A DNA stretch of 15,726 nt from JAJFTV01 sp964532655 (GTDB lineage: Bacteria; Chloroflexota; Anaerolineae; Anaerolineales; Anaerolineaceae), in contig CAZHMZ010000086.1 of NCBI GenBank assembly GCA_964532655.1, positions 1-15,726 of the forward strand, in the 5' to 3' direction. The translations under genes were made by a program, and so were the position numbers. Within the stretch, counting starts at the first letter, position 1; every line of letters begins with the position of its first letter. The notes beneath the pieces are model-generated. The model saw nothing but the letters and a program-made list of their open reading frames with translations. It had not been told where the DNA came from and made no database searches. Below are positions 1-7,569 of this stretch, piece by piece.

Positions 1-180
1 AACCATACCGACTGTGTCACCCACGATGTTGAGCATGGTATTGGGCATGTCGATCAGGCGGTAGATACCGGCCACCCACGGCACGATGGTGAGCGGTAAG
101 CCCATAGTCTGAAGCATGATCGCGCACATCATAATGCCGCCACCGGGGATTCCGGCAACGCCGGCTGCAGTGATGATCAT
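1..180 (-). CDS. Sodium:dicarboxylate/amino-acid symporter (DAACS family), internal fragment
   Basis: Reading the minus strand from 180 towards 1 gives about 60 residues typical of the C-terminal core of DAACS (GltP/DctA/SstT-like) carriers. It contains AGIPGGGIMM, matching the family AGVPGGG re-entrant-loop motif, then LQTMGLPL and RLIDMPNTMLNIVGD, matching the conserved DRLLDM-R-T--NV-GD region that binds substrate and sodium. Such proteins are inner-membrane importers of glutamate, aspartate or C4-dicarboxylates. The C-terminus runs off the left edge of the window. The N-terminal two thirds are missing: family similarity stops near 180, where sequence of enzyme I begins on the other strand. 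The frame has no family-like sequence beyond 180. This is therefore a 5'-truncated fragment at a join, either a genomic rearrangement or an assembly chimera. Confidence 0.75.
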   Translation of the reverse strand, partial: MIITAAGVAGIPGGGIMMCAIMLQTMGLPLTIVPWVAGIYRLIDMPNTMLNIVGDTVGMV

Positions 181-186
181 AGATCT
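178..186. other. Head-to-head join of two 5'-truncated genes
   Basis: Symporter-like coding (minus strand) ends and enzyme I-like coding (plus strand) begins within a few bases here, so both genes lose their 5' parts at the same point. The join lies in two adjacent palindromes, ATGATCAT (173-180) and AGATCT (181-186), each containing GATC. The sequence does not decide between a true inversion or recombination and an assembly or cloning chimera. Confidence 0.6.
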
Positions 187-580
187 TTTGCTGGACCTGT
201 TTGACTTCTGCAGCATTGGAACCAATGATCTCGTTCAATATACGCTGGCTGCAGACCGGACCAACCCGGCTGTTTCATCTGCTTCTGATGCGCTTGATCC
301 GGCTGTCGTCCGCCTGATCGATCATGTGATTCGGCTTGCCCATGTGGCTCAAAAGAAGGTCAGTTTGTGCGGCGAGCTTGCCGGAGATCCAACCGCGGTA
401 CCTCTGCTGCTGGGCCTGCATCTGGATGAATTCAGCCTGAATGGCGCAGTAATTCCGTTGGTAAAAGACCGCATCCGAAGATTCTCTATCTGTGAAGCAG
501 AAGGGATCGCCGCACACGTTCTGTCGCTCCATACGGCAGCAGATATACGCAAGTTTCTTCTCTCGGTGGAATTGAAATGA
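182..580 (+). CDS. ptsI: PTS enzyme I (phosphoenolpyruvate-protein phosphotransferase), C-terminal fragment
   Basis: Enzyme I takes phosphate from PEP and passes it to HPr in the cytoplasm. Only the last ~132 residues of the PEP-binding barrel are present; full-length proteins are about 570 residues. The signature SIGTNDLVQYTLAADR is followed by KVSLCGELAGD, whose Cys is the conserved active-site acid (Cys502 in E. coli), and the usual helical C-terminus. Similarity begins around DLLLDLFDF at about 182. The frame stays open back to an ATG at 116, but residues upstream of 182 are unlike the family and antisense to the symporter fragment, so that ATG is not the real start. The stop overlaps the EIIA start as ATGA (577-580), showing translational coupling with the sugar-specific components and suggesting a system-dedicated enzyme I. 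No HPr gene is visible. Confidence 0.85.
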   Translation, partial: DLLLDLFDFCSIGTNDLVQYTLAADRTNPAVSSASDALDPAVVRLIDHVIRLAHVAQKKVSLCGELAGDPTAVPLLLGLHLDEFSLNGAVIPLVKDRIRRFSICEAEGIAAHVLSLHTAADIRKFLLSVELK

Positions 581-978
581 TCAATATCGTGGTGATATCG
601 CATGGACATCTGGCTCAGGAACTTCTGAGATCTGCATCAATGATTGCCGGTGATGCGGAAGGTGTTTACAGTCTTGCGTTGCAGCCTGGTGATACCCCAG
701 AAGACTTTATGCAAAAGTTGGACGTTCTGCTCCAAAAGAATGCCGGTGAGGAAACCCTGATCCTGGTCGATATCCTTAGCGGAACGCCATATAATCTGGC
801 CGCGCAAAAGCTGGTTCAACCGGGTATTGAGTGCATCACCGGTGTAAACCTTGCCATGCTTTTGGAGGCCATTCTTGGCCGTGGTGGCGCCAAATCCGTA
901 CAAGAGCTGGCCGCTCATATTACAGAAATTGCACCTGAGACGATCAAAAATCTCAGGCCTTTGCTGAAAAGATTGTAA
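577..978 (+). CDS. PTS EIIA component, mannose/fructose/sorbose family
   Basis: This soluble 133-residue protein has the normal EIIA-Man length. It receives phosphate from HPr and hands it to EIIB. The N-terminus IVVISHGHLAQELL carries the phosphorylatable His9, equivalent to His10 of E. coli ManX. LILVDILSGTPYNLA matches the conserved D-xx-GGTP region, with Ser in place of the first Gly. GVNLAMLLEAI matches the family 'G-NLPML' stretch. The ATG overlaps the enzyme I stop by four bases and the EIIB gene starts 17 bases after the stop, so all lie in one operon. The family assignment is firm but the substrate cannot be read from this subunit. Confidence 0.92.
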   Translation: MINIVVISHGHLAQELLRSASMIAGDAEGVYSLALQPGDTPEDFMQKLDVLLQKNAGEETLILVDILSGTPYNLAAQKLVQPGIECITGVNLAMLLEAILGRGGAKSVQELAAHITEIAPETIKNLRPLLKRL

Positions 979-995
979 AATAGAGAAACAGGTAT

Positions 996-1487
996 ATGAC
1001 TGATCAAAAAGAATGGGGCCTTGTTCGCATTGATGACCGTCTGATCCATGGACAGGTAGTAGCTGGCTGGGTTCGCTCGAAGAAATTTTCCAAAATTCAT
1101 ATCGTCGATGATACGGTCGCTGCGGATCCATTTCTGGTGGATGTCCTTCGTTTTTCCGCTCCTGCTGATCTGCTGGTTAACGCGGAAAGCTTCGACAACT
1201 GCCTGGTTTCACTTCAACAGGATCAAAATCCACAGGAAACCATGATTTTGTTGAAATCACCGGCGGTTGCCCTGCGCTTATGGGAAGCCGGCATCCGGTT
1301 TATGGCACTCAACGTGGGAGGAATTGGGTTCGCACCGGGAAGAAAAAAGGTGTTCCAGGATATATCTCTCTCCGTAGAAGAGTACAATATGTTGCGGCAG
1401 ATGTTTTTGAATGGGGTAAAAATCACATTTCTTTCCGTACCCGGGGAGCCCTCCAAAGACTTTGCGGACATACCCGTAATGAAATGA
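996..1487 (+). CDS. PTS EIIB component, mannose/fructose/sorbose family
   Basis: This 163-residue cytoplasmic EIIB accepts phosphate from EIIA and phosphorylates the sugar as it crosses the membrane. The segment LVRIDDRLIHGQVVAGW holds the signature RIDxRLIHGQV with the phosphorylatable His18. KIHIVDDTVAADPF follows as in sorbose-type IIB proteins, and ALNVGGIGFAPGRKKV matches the conserved NVGG-----G-K region near the C-terminus. Length is standard (about 160). The start ATG at 996 follows a weak AGG-containing ribosome site. The gene sits between EIIA and the EIIC-EIID fusion with short gaps of 17 and 33 bases. Confidence 0.92.
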   Translation: MTDQKEWGLVRIDDRLIHGQVVAGWVRSKKFSKIHIVDDTVAADPFLVDVLRFSAPADLLVNAESFDNCLVSLQQDQNPQETMILLKSPAVALRLWEAGIRFMALNVGGIGFAPGRKKVFQDISLSVEEYNMLRQMFLNGVKITFLSVPGEPSKDFADIPVMK

Positions 1488-1520
1488 GCAGGACCAGATC
1501 TGATACCGAAAAAGGATGAT

Positions 1521-3338
1521 ATGACGAAATCATCAGCCCCTAAAAGACAGGTTGCACCCGTTAAGCTCCTCGCGCGCGCGATGATCATCGCGTTAGCCAT
1601 GCTTGCGGTGAGTACAATCCTGGTCAAGGCTGCCCCTATGCCGCAGGATGAACCGCCGCGAATGAGTTTATGGATGGCGATCCTGGTGGGTGTGATGTAC
1701 TACGCCTCGTACTCACCCTTCTTCGCGAACCTGGGCTACACCGTTCTGTTCCGCCCGTTGATTGCCGGTACACTGGTTGGATTGATCATGGGCCGGCCTG
1801 CCGAAGGAATCGCCATTGGGGCCAATATCAATGTGCTTTACCTGGGATGGATATCGGCGGGCGGTTCTTTGCCTGGTGATCCGGGTCTGGCGGGTTATCT
1901 CGGCACCGCGCTGGCGCTTGGCTCGGGATTGGATATCAATGCCGCTCTGGCAGTGGCCGCGCCGTTAGGTTTACTGGGTAGCCTTACCTTCTCGCTGCGG
2001 ATGTCAGTCTGTTCGTTCATCCCGCACAAAGCCGATCAGTACGCCGAAAGAGCAGATATTCGCGGTGTGGCGCGCTCCAATCTGATTTATTCACAACCGT
2101 TTTTATTCGTGCTGTATGCGGTACCGGTCACTTTGGCGGCATATCTGGGCTCATCGGTGGTCGCTTCGTTTTTGAACTGGGTTACCGCGCATGCCATTTG
2201 GGTGATGAATGGTTTGTTCGTAGCCAGCGGGATGCTGGCCGCCATCGGGATCGCCTTGAACCTGAAATTCCTGCTGGTGAAGAACGTCTGGCCGTATTTC
2301 TTTGCTGGTTATTTGATTACCACACTGATGGGCGGGACGGTGAATCTGCTCATGTTTGCAGGGTTAGGCGCCATTCTGGCTTTCATGCATGTAATGTTTA
2401 CCTCAAAAGCTGAACCAGCTTCCGTTCCGGTTCAATCAAGCGAATCGCAGCCGGAAAAGAAGCGGCTGTTGGAAAGAATAGATATTTTCAAGTCGTTCCT
2501 CCTGTGGCTGTTTTTCTCGCACTCATCCTGGAACTGGGAACGTATGCAGGGTTTGGGCTTTGCCCATTCCATGACACCGATTATCGATAAACTGTACAAA
2601 AATCGCGAGGAAATTTCAGCCGCTCTGAAACGTCACCTGGTTTTCTATAACACTCAACCGGATTTTGGCAGCGTGGTTAACGGCATCACGATTGCGATGG
2701 AAGAGGAGAAAGCCCTGGGGGCTGACATCAGCGATGATGCCATAAACTCGGTTAAGGTCGGTCTGATGGGTCCCATGTCCGGCTTGGGAGATACCATTCA
2801 ACAGGGTATGATTATCCCCATCCTGCTGGCAATTGGGATGAGCATTGCCACCGGCGGCGAGATGGGAAACGCCACCCGCGGAAATATTCTGGGACCACTC
2901 TTTTTTGCGATATCCATGGCGGTTGTAATCTGGAGCTTGGGCTGGTGGTTGTATCGTATGGGATATTACCGCGGGCGGACGGCTGTGACCAACATCCTCA
3001 AATCCGGTACCCTGGATAAACTGATGACCGGCGCGCTGGTGTTGGGAAATTTTGTCATCGGAGCGCTCACGGTGAGTTTTGTGAAGCTTTCCACCCCGCT
3101 GGCATTTACGATCGGCGGAACTTCCATCCATCTCCAATCGGTGCTCGATCAATTCATGCCCAACCTGCTGCCGTTAATTCTTACGTTGCTGATCTGGTGG
3201 CTGATGGCCCGCCGGCAGGTATCCCCTACCATCATCATGGCAGTCATCCTGGTGGCTGGAATCCTCAGCGCCATCCCCATCTGGCCAGGCATCAACGAGG
3301 CCGGCGAAATAATTCACACGGGTCTCTTTTCAGGATAA
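1521..3338 (+). CDS. PTS fused EIIC-EIID permease, mannose/fructose/sorbose family
   Basis: This 605-residue membrane protein joins two subunits that are usually separate genes. Residues ~48-295 are EIIC-like: FRPLIAGTLVGLIMG, GIAIGANINVLYLGW and further hydrophobic helices. Residues ~296-320 form a polar linker rich in Ser, Gln, Glu and Lys. Residues ~321-605 are EIID: NWERMQGLGFAHSMTPII, LKRHLVFYNTQPDFGSVVNG, AMEEEKALG and VGLMGPMSGLGDTIQQG are family hallmarks, followed by C-terminal membrane segments. An extra N-terminal hydrophobic segment (~17-37) precedes the IIC core. The frame is continuous with no sign of a missed stop. The start is supported by AAAGGA at 1511-1516. The fusion should assemble as the sugar channel and work with the EIIA and EIIB encoded just upstream. 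Confidence 0.9.
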   Translation: MTKSSAPKRQVAPVKLLARAMIIALAMLAVSTILVKAAPMPQDEPPRMSLWMAILVGVMYYASYSPFFANLGYTVLFRPLIAGTLVGLIMGRPAEGIAIGANINVLYLGWISAGGSLPGDPGLAGYLGTALALGSGLDINAALAVAAPLGLLGSLTFSLRMSVCSFIPHKADQYAERADIRGVARSNLIYSQPFLFVLYAVPVTLAAYLGSSVVASFLNWVTAHAIWVMNGLFVASGMLAAIGIALNLKFLLVKNVWPYFFAGYLITTLMGGTVNLLMFAGLGAILAFMHVMFTSKAEPASVPVQSSESQPEKKRLLERIDIFKSFLLWLFFSHSSWNWERMQGLGFAHSMTPIIDKLYKNREEISAALKRHLVFYNTQPDFGSVVNGITIAMEEEKALGADISDDAINSVKVGLMGPMSGLGDTIQQGMIIPILLAIGMSIATGGEMGNATRGNILGPLFFAISMAVVIWSLGWWLYRMGYYRGRTAVTNILKSGTLDKLMTGALVLGNFVIGALTVSFVKLSTPLAFTIGGTSIHLQSVLDQFMPNLLPLILTLLIWWLMARRQVSPTIIMAVILVAGILSAIPIWPGINEAGEIIHTGLFSG

Positions 3339-3431
3339 TTCCTTCAGAAGTACGTAATGTCAGAGGTTCATTTCTGTACATTACTTGCCCAATTACTCGG
3401 TCCAAAAAGTCAAATACCGGAGAGGGATTCA

Positions 3432-4226
3432 ATGTCAGACACCAAGTCACATCGTTGGAACCGAATCTTTCGTAATGATGGAAGAACGGTCATTTTCGCA
3501 ATGGACCATGCTGTCACCTTTGGTTTGATGCCGGGGCTCGAAAAACCCGGCGAAGTGATTGCCAAAGTTCAGGCAGGAGGCGCGAACGCCATACTCACCA
3601 CCATGGGAATTGTCAAAAACTTTTCCCCTCAGATCGGTGATATGAGCATCATCTTGCGTCTGGATGGCGGAACCACCAAGCTTGCTCAATCCCCTGCACC
3701 AGGCTCAGTGGTCTACAATGTATATGACGCGCTTCGAGTCGGCGCGGAGGCGGTTGGTGTGATGGGTATGCCTGGTTCTCAGTTTGAAGATCAGACATTG
3801 CCCTATCTCTCTGAAATCATCCAACAGGGTCTTGAGTGGAATGTGCCGGTAATGGCCGAAATGCTGCCAGGTGGCTTTGAAAACCCTGGAAAGTTCTGGA
3901 CCCCCGAAAATATCGGTCATGCCTGCCGGATCGGATCTGAAATGGGGGTCGATTTCATCAAGACCACCTACAGCGGTGATCCTGAAACCTGGAAGAAGAT
4001 AGTCAGCCAGATCTATACCCCTATTGTCGTTTTGGGAGGCAGCAAATCCAAAGATCCCGTCGATCTGCTTACCGATATTTACAATTCCATTCAAATGGGG
4101 GCGTCCGGAGTGGCCGTTGGGCGTAACATCTACCAGCATCCCCACCCTGATAAAGTCACCGCAGCCATCACGGCGATTGTGCATGAAAATGCCACGGTCG
4201 AACAGGCTCTGGAATATCTGAAGTGA
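3432..4226 (+). CDS. Class I aldolase, DhnA/LsrF (DeoC/FbaB-like) family
   Basis: This 264-residue TIM-barrel protein is related to FbaB-type fructose-bisphosphate aldolase, LsrF and 2-amino-3,7-dideoxy-heptulosonate synthase. AMDHAVTFG near the N-terminus matches the family 'D-HG---G' loop. DFIKTTYSGD contains the expected Schiff-base lysine. VVLGGSKSKD and GASGVAVGRNIYQHPHP form the phosphate-binding strands near the C-terminus. I chose ATG 3432 because GGAGAGG lies just upstream at 3419-3425. An ATG at 3357 would add 25 residues with no family character and no ribosome site. A role in cleaving, or thiolysing, the phosphorylated sugar imported by the upstream PTS is inferred from context. 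The dehydrogenase gene follows after 7 bases. Confidence 0.85.
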   Translation: MSDTKSHRWNRIFRNDGRTVIFAMDHAVTFGLMPGLEKPGEVIAKVQAGGANAILTTMGIVKNFSPQIGDMSIILRLDGGTTKLAQSPAPGSVVYNVYDALRVGAEAVGVMGMPGSQFEDQTLPYLSEIIQQGLEWNVPVMAEMLPGGFENPGKFWTPENIGHACRIGSEMGVDFIKTTYSGDPETWKKIVSQIYTPIVVLGGSKSKDPVDLLTDIYNSIQMGASGVAVGRNIYQHPHPDKVTAAITAIVHENATVEQALEYLK

Positions 4227-4233
4227 GGTAAAA

Positions 4234-5277
4234 ATGGCTGCAACCTTCAAAAAATCAGTTTTTATCGGACCCAGACAGATTCGTATCGATGAACTGGAAA
4301 TCCCTGAACCAGGACCGCGTCAGGTGCTGGTAAAAGTGAAAGCCTGCGCCATCTGTACCTGGGAACAGCGCGAATACTCCGGTGAGGAACCGTTTTATCC
4401 GCTTCATGGCGGGCACGAAACCTCCGGCGAACTGGTGGCATTGGGAAGCAAGGTGTTTACCGATGCAAAAATCGGCGACCGTGTGGTGGCTTCCGGATTA
4501 ACACGCTGTGGCTATTGTGAATCCTGCCGGAAGGGTCTGGATTCGATTTGTGATAATGCCCGGAAGAATTTCAGCTCTTCCGGTATCCCTGGTCCGGGCG
4601 GCTTAAGCGAATATGTTTTGATCGAAGATTATCAGCTTTTCAAAGCAGCCAATGATGTGCCTTTTGAAGAGCTCTGCCTGACCGAGCCGGTTGCCTGCGT
4701 GATCCGCAGTATCCGTAAGGCTCAGCTTCAACGTGGTGAAGTGGTGGTTGTGCTGGGCGCCGGAATTATGGGTCTCTTGCATGTGATTCTGGCCAAACAA
4801 GCCGGCACGGTGGTGATCGTCAGCGAACCGGATCCGGAACGCGCTCAATTCGCGCGCTCTATCGGCGCGGATGCCATCATCGATCCGGTCCACGAAGTGT
4901 TCAAAGACAAAGTGATGGAATACTCACACGGGCGCGGAGCGAACGCCATATTTACCGCGGTCAGCCTGGCCCCTGCCATCGAACAAAGCATCACCTCACT
5001 GGCCAAGGGCGGACGATTGATGGTTTATGCCAGCATTCATCCCCGCGGAACAAAGATCACCATAGACCCTAACGACTTTCACGGCAAGGAAATCACCCTG
5101 ACGGGCACGATCAGCCAGAGCCGAGAGGATTTTCTGCAAGCTACACGCGTGGTCTCGGAAAAAATCATCGATCTGAAGCCCTTTATTTCAAAAATTTATC
5201 CATTTAGGCAGATGGAAGAAGCGATTCAGTCTGCCATGCAGCCGGATACCTACCGGGTGATTGTCAAAATGGATTGA
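4234..5277 (+). CDS. Zinc-dependent medium-chain alcohol/polyol dehydrogenase
   Basis: This 347-residue MDR-family oxidoreductase resembles sorbitol, threonine and galactitol-1-phosphate dehydrogenases. The catalytic zinc ligands are Cys41, His61-Glu62 and Glu151 (in TEPVAC). The structural zinc site is Cys92, Cys95, Cys98 and Cys106 with the usual C-x2-C-x2-C-x7-C spacing. The Rossmann fingerprint is LGAGIMG at ~174-180, and VSEPDPER (~196-203) ends the second strand with an acidic residue, suggesting NAD preference. Next to a mannose/sorbose-family PTS and an aldolase, the likely job is to interconvert a polyol phosphate and a ketose phosphate, as GatD or SorE do; this is inference. It is the last gene of the operon, 13 bases before a hairpin terminator. 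Confidence 0.88.
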   Translation: MAATFKKSVFIGPRQIRIDELEIPEPGPRQVLVKVKACAICTWEQREYSGEEPFYPLHGGHETSGELVALGSKVFTDAKIGDRVVASGLTRCGYCESCRKGLDSICDNARKNFSSSGIPGPGGLSEYVLIEDYQLFKAANDVPFEELCLTEPVACVIRSIRKAQLQRGEVVVVLGAGIMGLLHVILAKQAGTVVIVSEPDPERAQFARSIGADAIIDPVHEVFKDKVMEYSHGRGANAIFTAVSLAPAIEQSITSLAKGGRLMVYASIHPRGTKITIDPNDFHGKEITLTGTISQSREDFLQATRVVSEKIIDLKPFISKIYPFRQMEEAIQSAMQPDTYRVIVKMD

Positions 5278-5290
5278 TGGATACCTGAAA

Positions 5291-5320
5291 AACAACCCTT
5301 CCAGTTTTGGAAGGGTTGTT
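5291..5320. terminator. Bidirectional intrinsic terminator
   Basis: A perfect 13-bp stem, AACAACCCTTCCA with TGGAAGGGTTGTT and loop GTTT, is followed by ATTTTATT on the plus strand. On the minus strand it is followed by TTT directly after the stem. It lies between the convergent dehydrogenase and hydantoinase genes, whose stops are 13 and 3 bases away, and can serve both. Confidence 0.92.
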
Positions 5321-5323
5321 ATT

Positions 5324-6703
5324 TTATTCGACAGGTTGGATGGGTTTGCGGGCGATAAACCGCCCTTTATGCCCTGCGCCTACAAATTCGCCCTCTTTGG
5401 CGATGATTTCTCCGCGCGCGATCGTCATTATCGGCAGACCTTGATAAGCCACTCCTTCATAGGGGGTGTAGTCAACATTTTCATGCAGCATGCTTTTGGT
5501 GATCACACCCGACCGGTTTGGATCAAAAATCACCAAATCAGCATCACTCCCCACCCGGATGCAGCCTTTTTGCGGGTACATACCAAAAACGCGGGCGGCA
5601 TTGGTACTGGTAGCCTGAACCCATCGGTTCAAATCAATTTTCCCTGGTACCACCCCGTAGGTGTAGGTCAGCGTAAGGCGGCTCTCTATGCCGGGCATTC
5701 CGCCCGGTATTTTGGTAAAGACATCTTTCCCGATATCTTTCTGCCCATTATAGAAAAAGGGGCAGTGATCGGAGCCGATGGTCAGCAGCGTGCGTTCAGC
5801 CAGGCCCTGAAATAACCGGTCAATGTTGGGCTGAGATCGTAAGGGTGGTTGACACAGATACTTGGCCGGTTCAAAGCCGGGCCGCTGATATTCTTCTTCG
5901 GTAAGCACCAGGTACTGAGGGCAGGTCTCACCCCATACTGCCTGACCGCGATTGTGCGCCCGCTGGATGGCATCCACGCCCATGGTGGTGGATACGTGAA
6001 CTATGTAAACAAAAGCACCGGCATGATTGGCGAGTGCAATCACCCGTTCCACGGCCTCTCCCTCAGCATCCTCAGGCCGGCTGACCGGGTGGTATTGTGG
6101 GCTTATCTTGCCCTCAGCTACCAGTTTCGTCCGTAAATATTCAATGATGGCGTCGCTTTCGCAATGCACCATGGCCATACCACCGGAATCTGCGATGACA
6201 GCCATAGCCTTCAGCATTTCAGCGTCTGTCATTTTGCTGGCATAGGTACTGTACATCTTGAAAGATGGAATCCCCGCCTCCACAACAACCGGGATCTCAT
6301 CCAGGAATGCCGGTACCCCGCCAATCAGCGCCAAATGCATCCCATAATCAATGACAGCCCTGTTTTCAGCCAACGCTTTCCGTTCCTGCACCATCTCCAT
6401 CAGGCTCTTTGACTTCACCGGATCAATAAAATCGATCAGGGTAGTGGTTCCCCCCACCGCGGCGGCTTTTGTACCGCTTTCCCAATCATCACTGGTGACG
6501 GTATTCATAAAAGGCATTTCCAGATGCACATGCTGATCGATCCCGCCGGGGATGACGTATTTTCCCTGCGCATCAATCACCTGCCGGCCCGATAATCCCG
6601 GTTCTACAGCCTGAATGATGCCATCTGAAATCCCGATATCTGCGTTTTCCTGTCCGTCTTCCAGTACTACCAGTCCGTTTTTGATCACCAGTTCGTAATC
6701 CAT
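5324..6703 (-). CDS. hydA: D-hydantoinase / dihydropyrimidinase
   Basis: This 459-residue cytoplasmic amidohydrolase opens cyclic diamides (dihydropyrimidines, hydantoins) to N-carbamoyl amino acids. The binuclear metal site is complete: His58 and His60 in GGIDQHVHLE, the carboxylatable Lys149 in IPSFKMY, His180 in MVHCES, His236 in VYIVHVST and Asp312 in TIGSDHCPF. GETCPQYL and STNAARVFGMYPQKG are also family signatures. Length is typical of the family. I place the start at ATG 6703, preceded by AAGGGTGG; a TTG at 6718 in frame is less likely. The gene lies 56 bases downstream of an HD-domain gene on the same strand and may be cotranscribed with it. No carbamoylase or pyrimidine-uptake gene is adjacent, so the true substrate is open; the family also includes allantoinase-like members. 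Confidence 0.92.
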   Translation of the reverse strand: MDYELVIKNGLVVLEDGQENADIGISDGIIQAVEPGLSGRQVIDAQGKYVIPGGIDQHVHLEMPFMNTVTSDDWESGTKAAAVGGTTTLIDFIDPVKSKSLMEMVQERKALAENRAVIDYGMHLALIGGVPAFLDEIPVVVEAGIPSFKMYSTYASKMTDAEMLKAMAVIADSGGMAMVHCESDAIIEYLRTKLVAEGKISPQYHPVSRPEDAEGEAVERVIALANHAGAFVYIVHVSTTMGVDAIQRAHNRGQAVWGETCPQYLVLTEEEYQRPGFEPAKYLCQPPLRSQPNIDRLFQGLAERTLLTIGSDHCPFFYNGQKDIGKDVFTKIPGGMPGIESRLTLTYTYGVVPGKIDLNRWVQATSTNAARVFGMYPQKGCIRVGSDADLVIFDPNRSGVITKSMLHENVDYTPYEGVAYQGLPIMTIARGEIIAKEGEFVGAGHKGRFIARKPIQPVE

Positions 6704-6759
6704 TGCACCACCCTTCAACCAGCATCCATTCGCTTTACAAAGAATTGACGACCGCTGCT

Positions 6760-7569
6760 TTAGACGATCTCAAATTCCTTTACCAGTTTGTGTTCCTCAC
6801 CCTGATCCAGGTAGGTGGCGATGATCACATATTTTTCAATTCCGGATCCCAGTAATTTTTGTTTAAGCAGTTCATCCACCTGAAAAATCCCGGCCATATT
6901 GGTCATCGATACATTGATCTGAATCGGCTTTTTGGTCCCATCCACGATTTCTACCTTATCCACGGCGGCGGCAGAAACGGAGTGAATATCAATGCGTCCA
7001 GCCTGGTAAGGAATGCGGGACCGACCTTCGCCCATATCCAGCGCATCCGCCACACGCACAATCCCAGCCTCTATGGTGTATGGTTTACCACGGCTGCGGT
7101 GGGCAATGATGGCGTGCAGTGTTTCTGAGATAACAATCGTTCGTTCATCCAGTGGCAGGAAATCAAGCAAACGATGCAAAATGCCGTTTGCCAGGAACAG
7201 GCTGATGCTCTCGTGTCCCTCACGGTTGATCGACATACCCAAATCATGGAACACGCTCGCCAGCAGTACAACCAGTTCAGCGTGCTGGTTGGTGAGTTCG
7301 TAATCACGCACGATCGACATTTGGACACCGTGTTTGATTAAAATGCGGGTCAAACGTGTGGCGATATTGGCCACAATCTGATAATGCACCGGTCCATGAT
7401 CCGTCATTCCCAGCCGGTCGATGGCATTCACATTCGAGATCCGCCAAAGTGTTTTGATTTCAACATCTTCATTGATCAGGGAAAGCACCTTTTCGATGAG
7501 AGCATTCCCATGAACAGGTACACGAATGTCGATTTGCGAAAATTTCTTTGTTGTATCCATGATTGTCAT
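6760..7569 (-). CDS. HD-domain metal-dependent phosphohydrolase
   Basis: This protein of about 269 residues has HD-superfamily metal ligands. Counting from the upstream GTG, they are His107/His111 (DHGPVH), the doublet His157-Asp158 in ASVFHDLGMS, His168, His206 and Asp224 in VRVADALDMGEGRSR. The ligand order suggests an intact nucleotide phosphohydrolase or phosphodiesterase, probably cytosolic since no membrane segment is seen. The start is uncertain. ATG 7569 is preceded by GGAAGGAG, closely spaced, and fits where family similarity (IDIRVPVHGN) begins. ATG 7560 has a longer spacing from the same site. GTG 7716 would add 49 residues without a ribosome site but in a plausible open frame. The substrate is unknown. 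Colinearity with the hydantoinase gene hints at nucleotide or pyrimidine turnover, only as inference. Confidence 0.8.
   Translation of the reverse strand: MTIMDTTKKFSQIDIRVPVHGNALIEKVLSLINEDVEIKTLWRISNVNAIDRLGMTDHGPVHYQIVANIATRLTRILIKHGVQMSIVRDYELTNQHAELVVLLASVFHDLGMSINREGHESISLFLANGILHRLLDFLPLDERTIVISETLHAIIAHRSRGKPYTIEAGIVRVADALDMGEGRSRIPYQAGRIDIHSVSAAAVDKVEIVDGTKKPIQINVSMTNMAGIFQVDELLKQKLLGSGIEKYVIIATYLDQGEEHKLVKEFEIV

Noticed and set aside
116..181. ATG 116 as the true start of the enzyme I frame
   Set aside because: Residues from 116 to about 181 do not resemble enzyme I, and the opposite strand there encodes clear symporter sequence, so this open stretch is a shadow.
637..1131. 164-codon minus-strand frame
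   Set aside because: Spans the antisense of EIIA and EIIB, with no start signal or recognisable motif.
2616..3152. 178-codon minus-strand frame
   Set aside because: Antisense to the EIID domain, whose motifs are unmistakable; no independent evidence.
3705..4250. 181-codon minus-strand frame
   Set aside because: Antisense of the aldolase gene and the start of the dehydrogenase gene; composition looks like a shadow.
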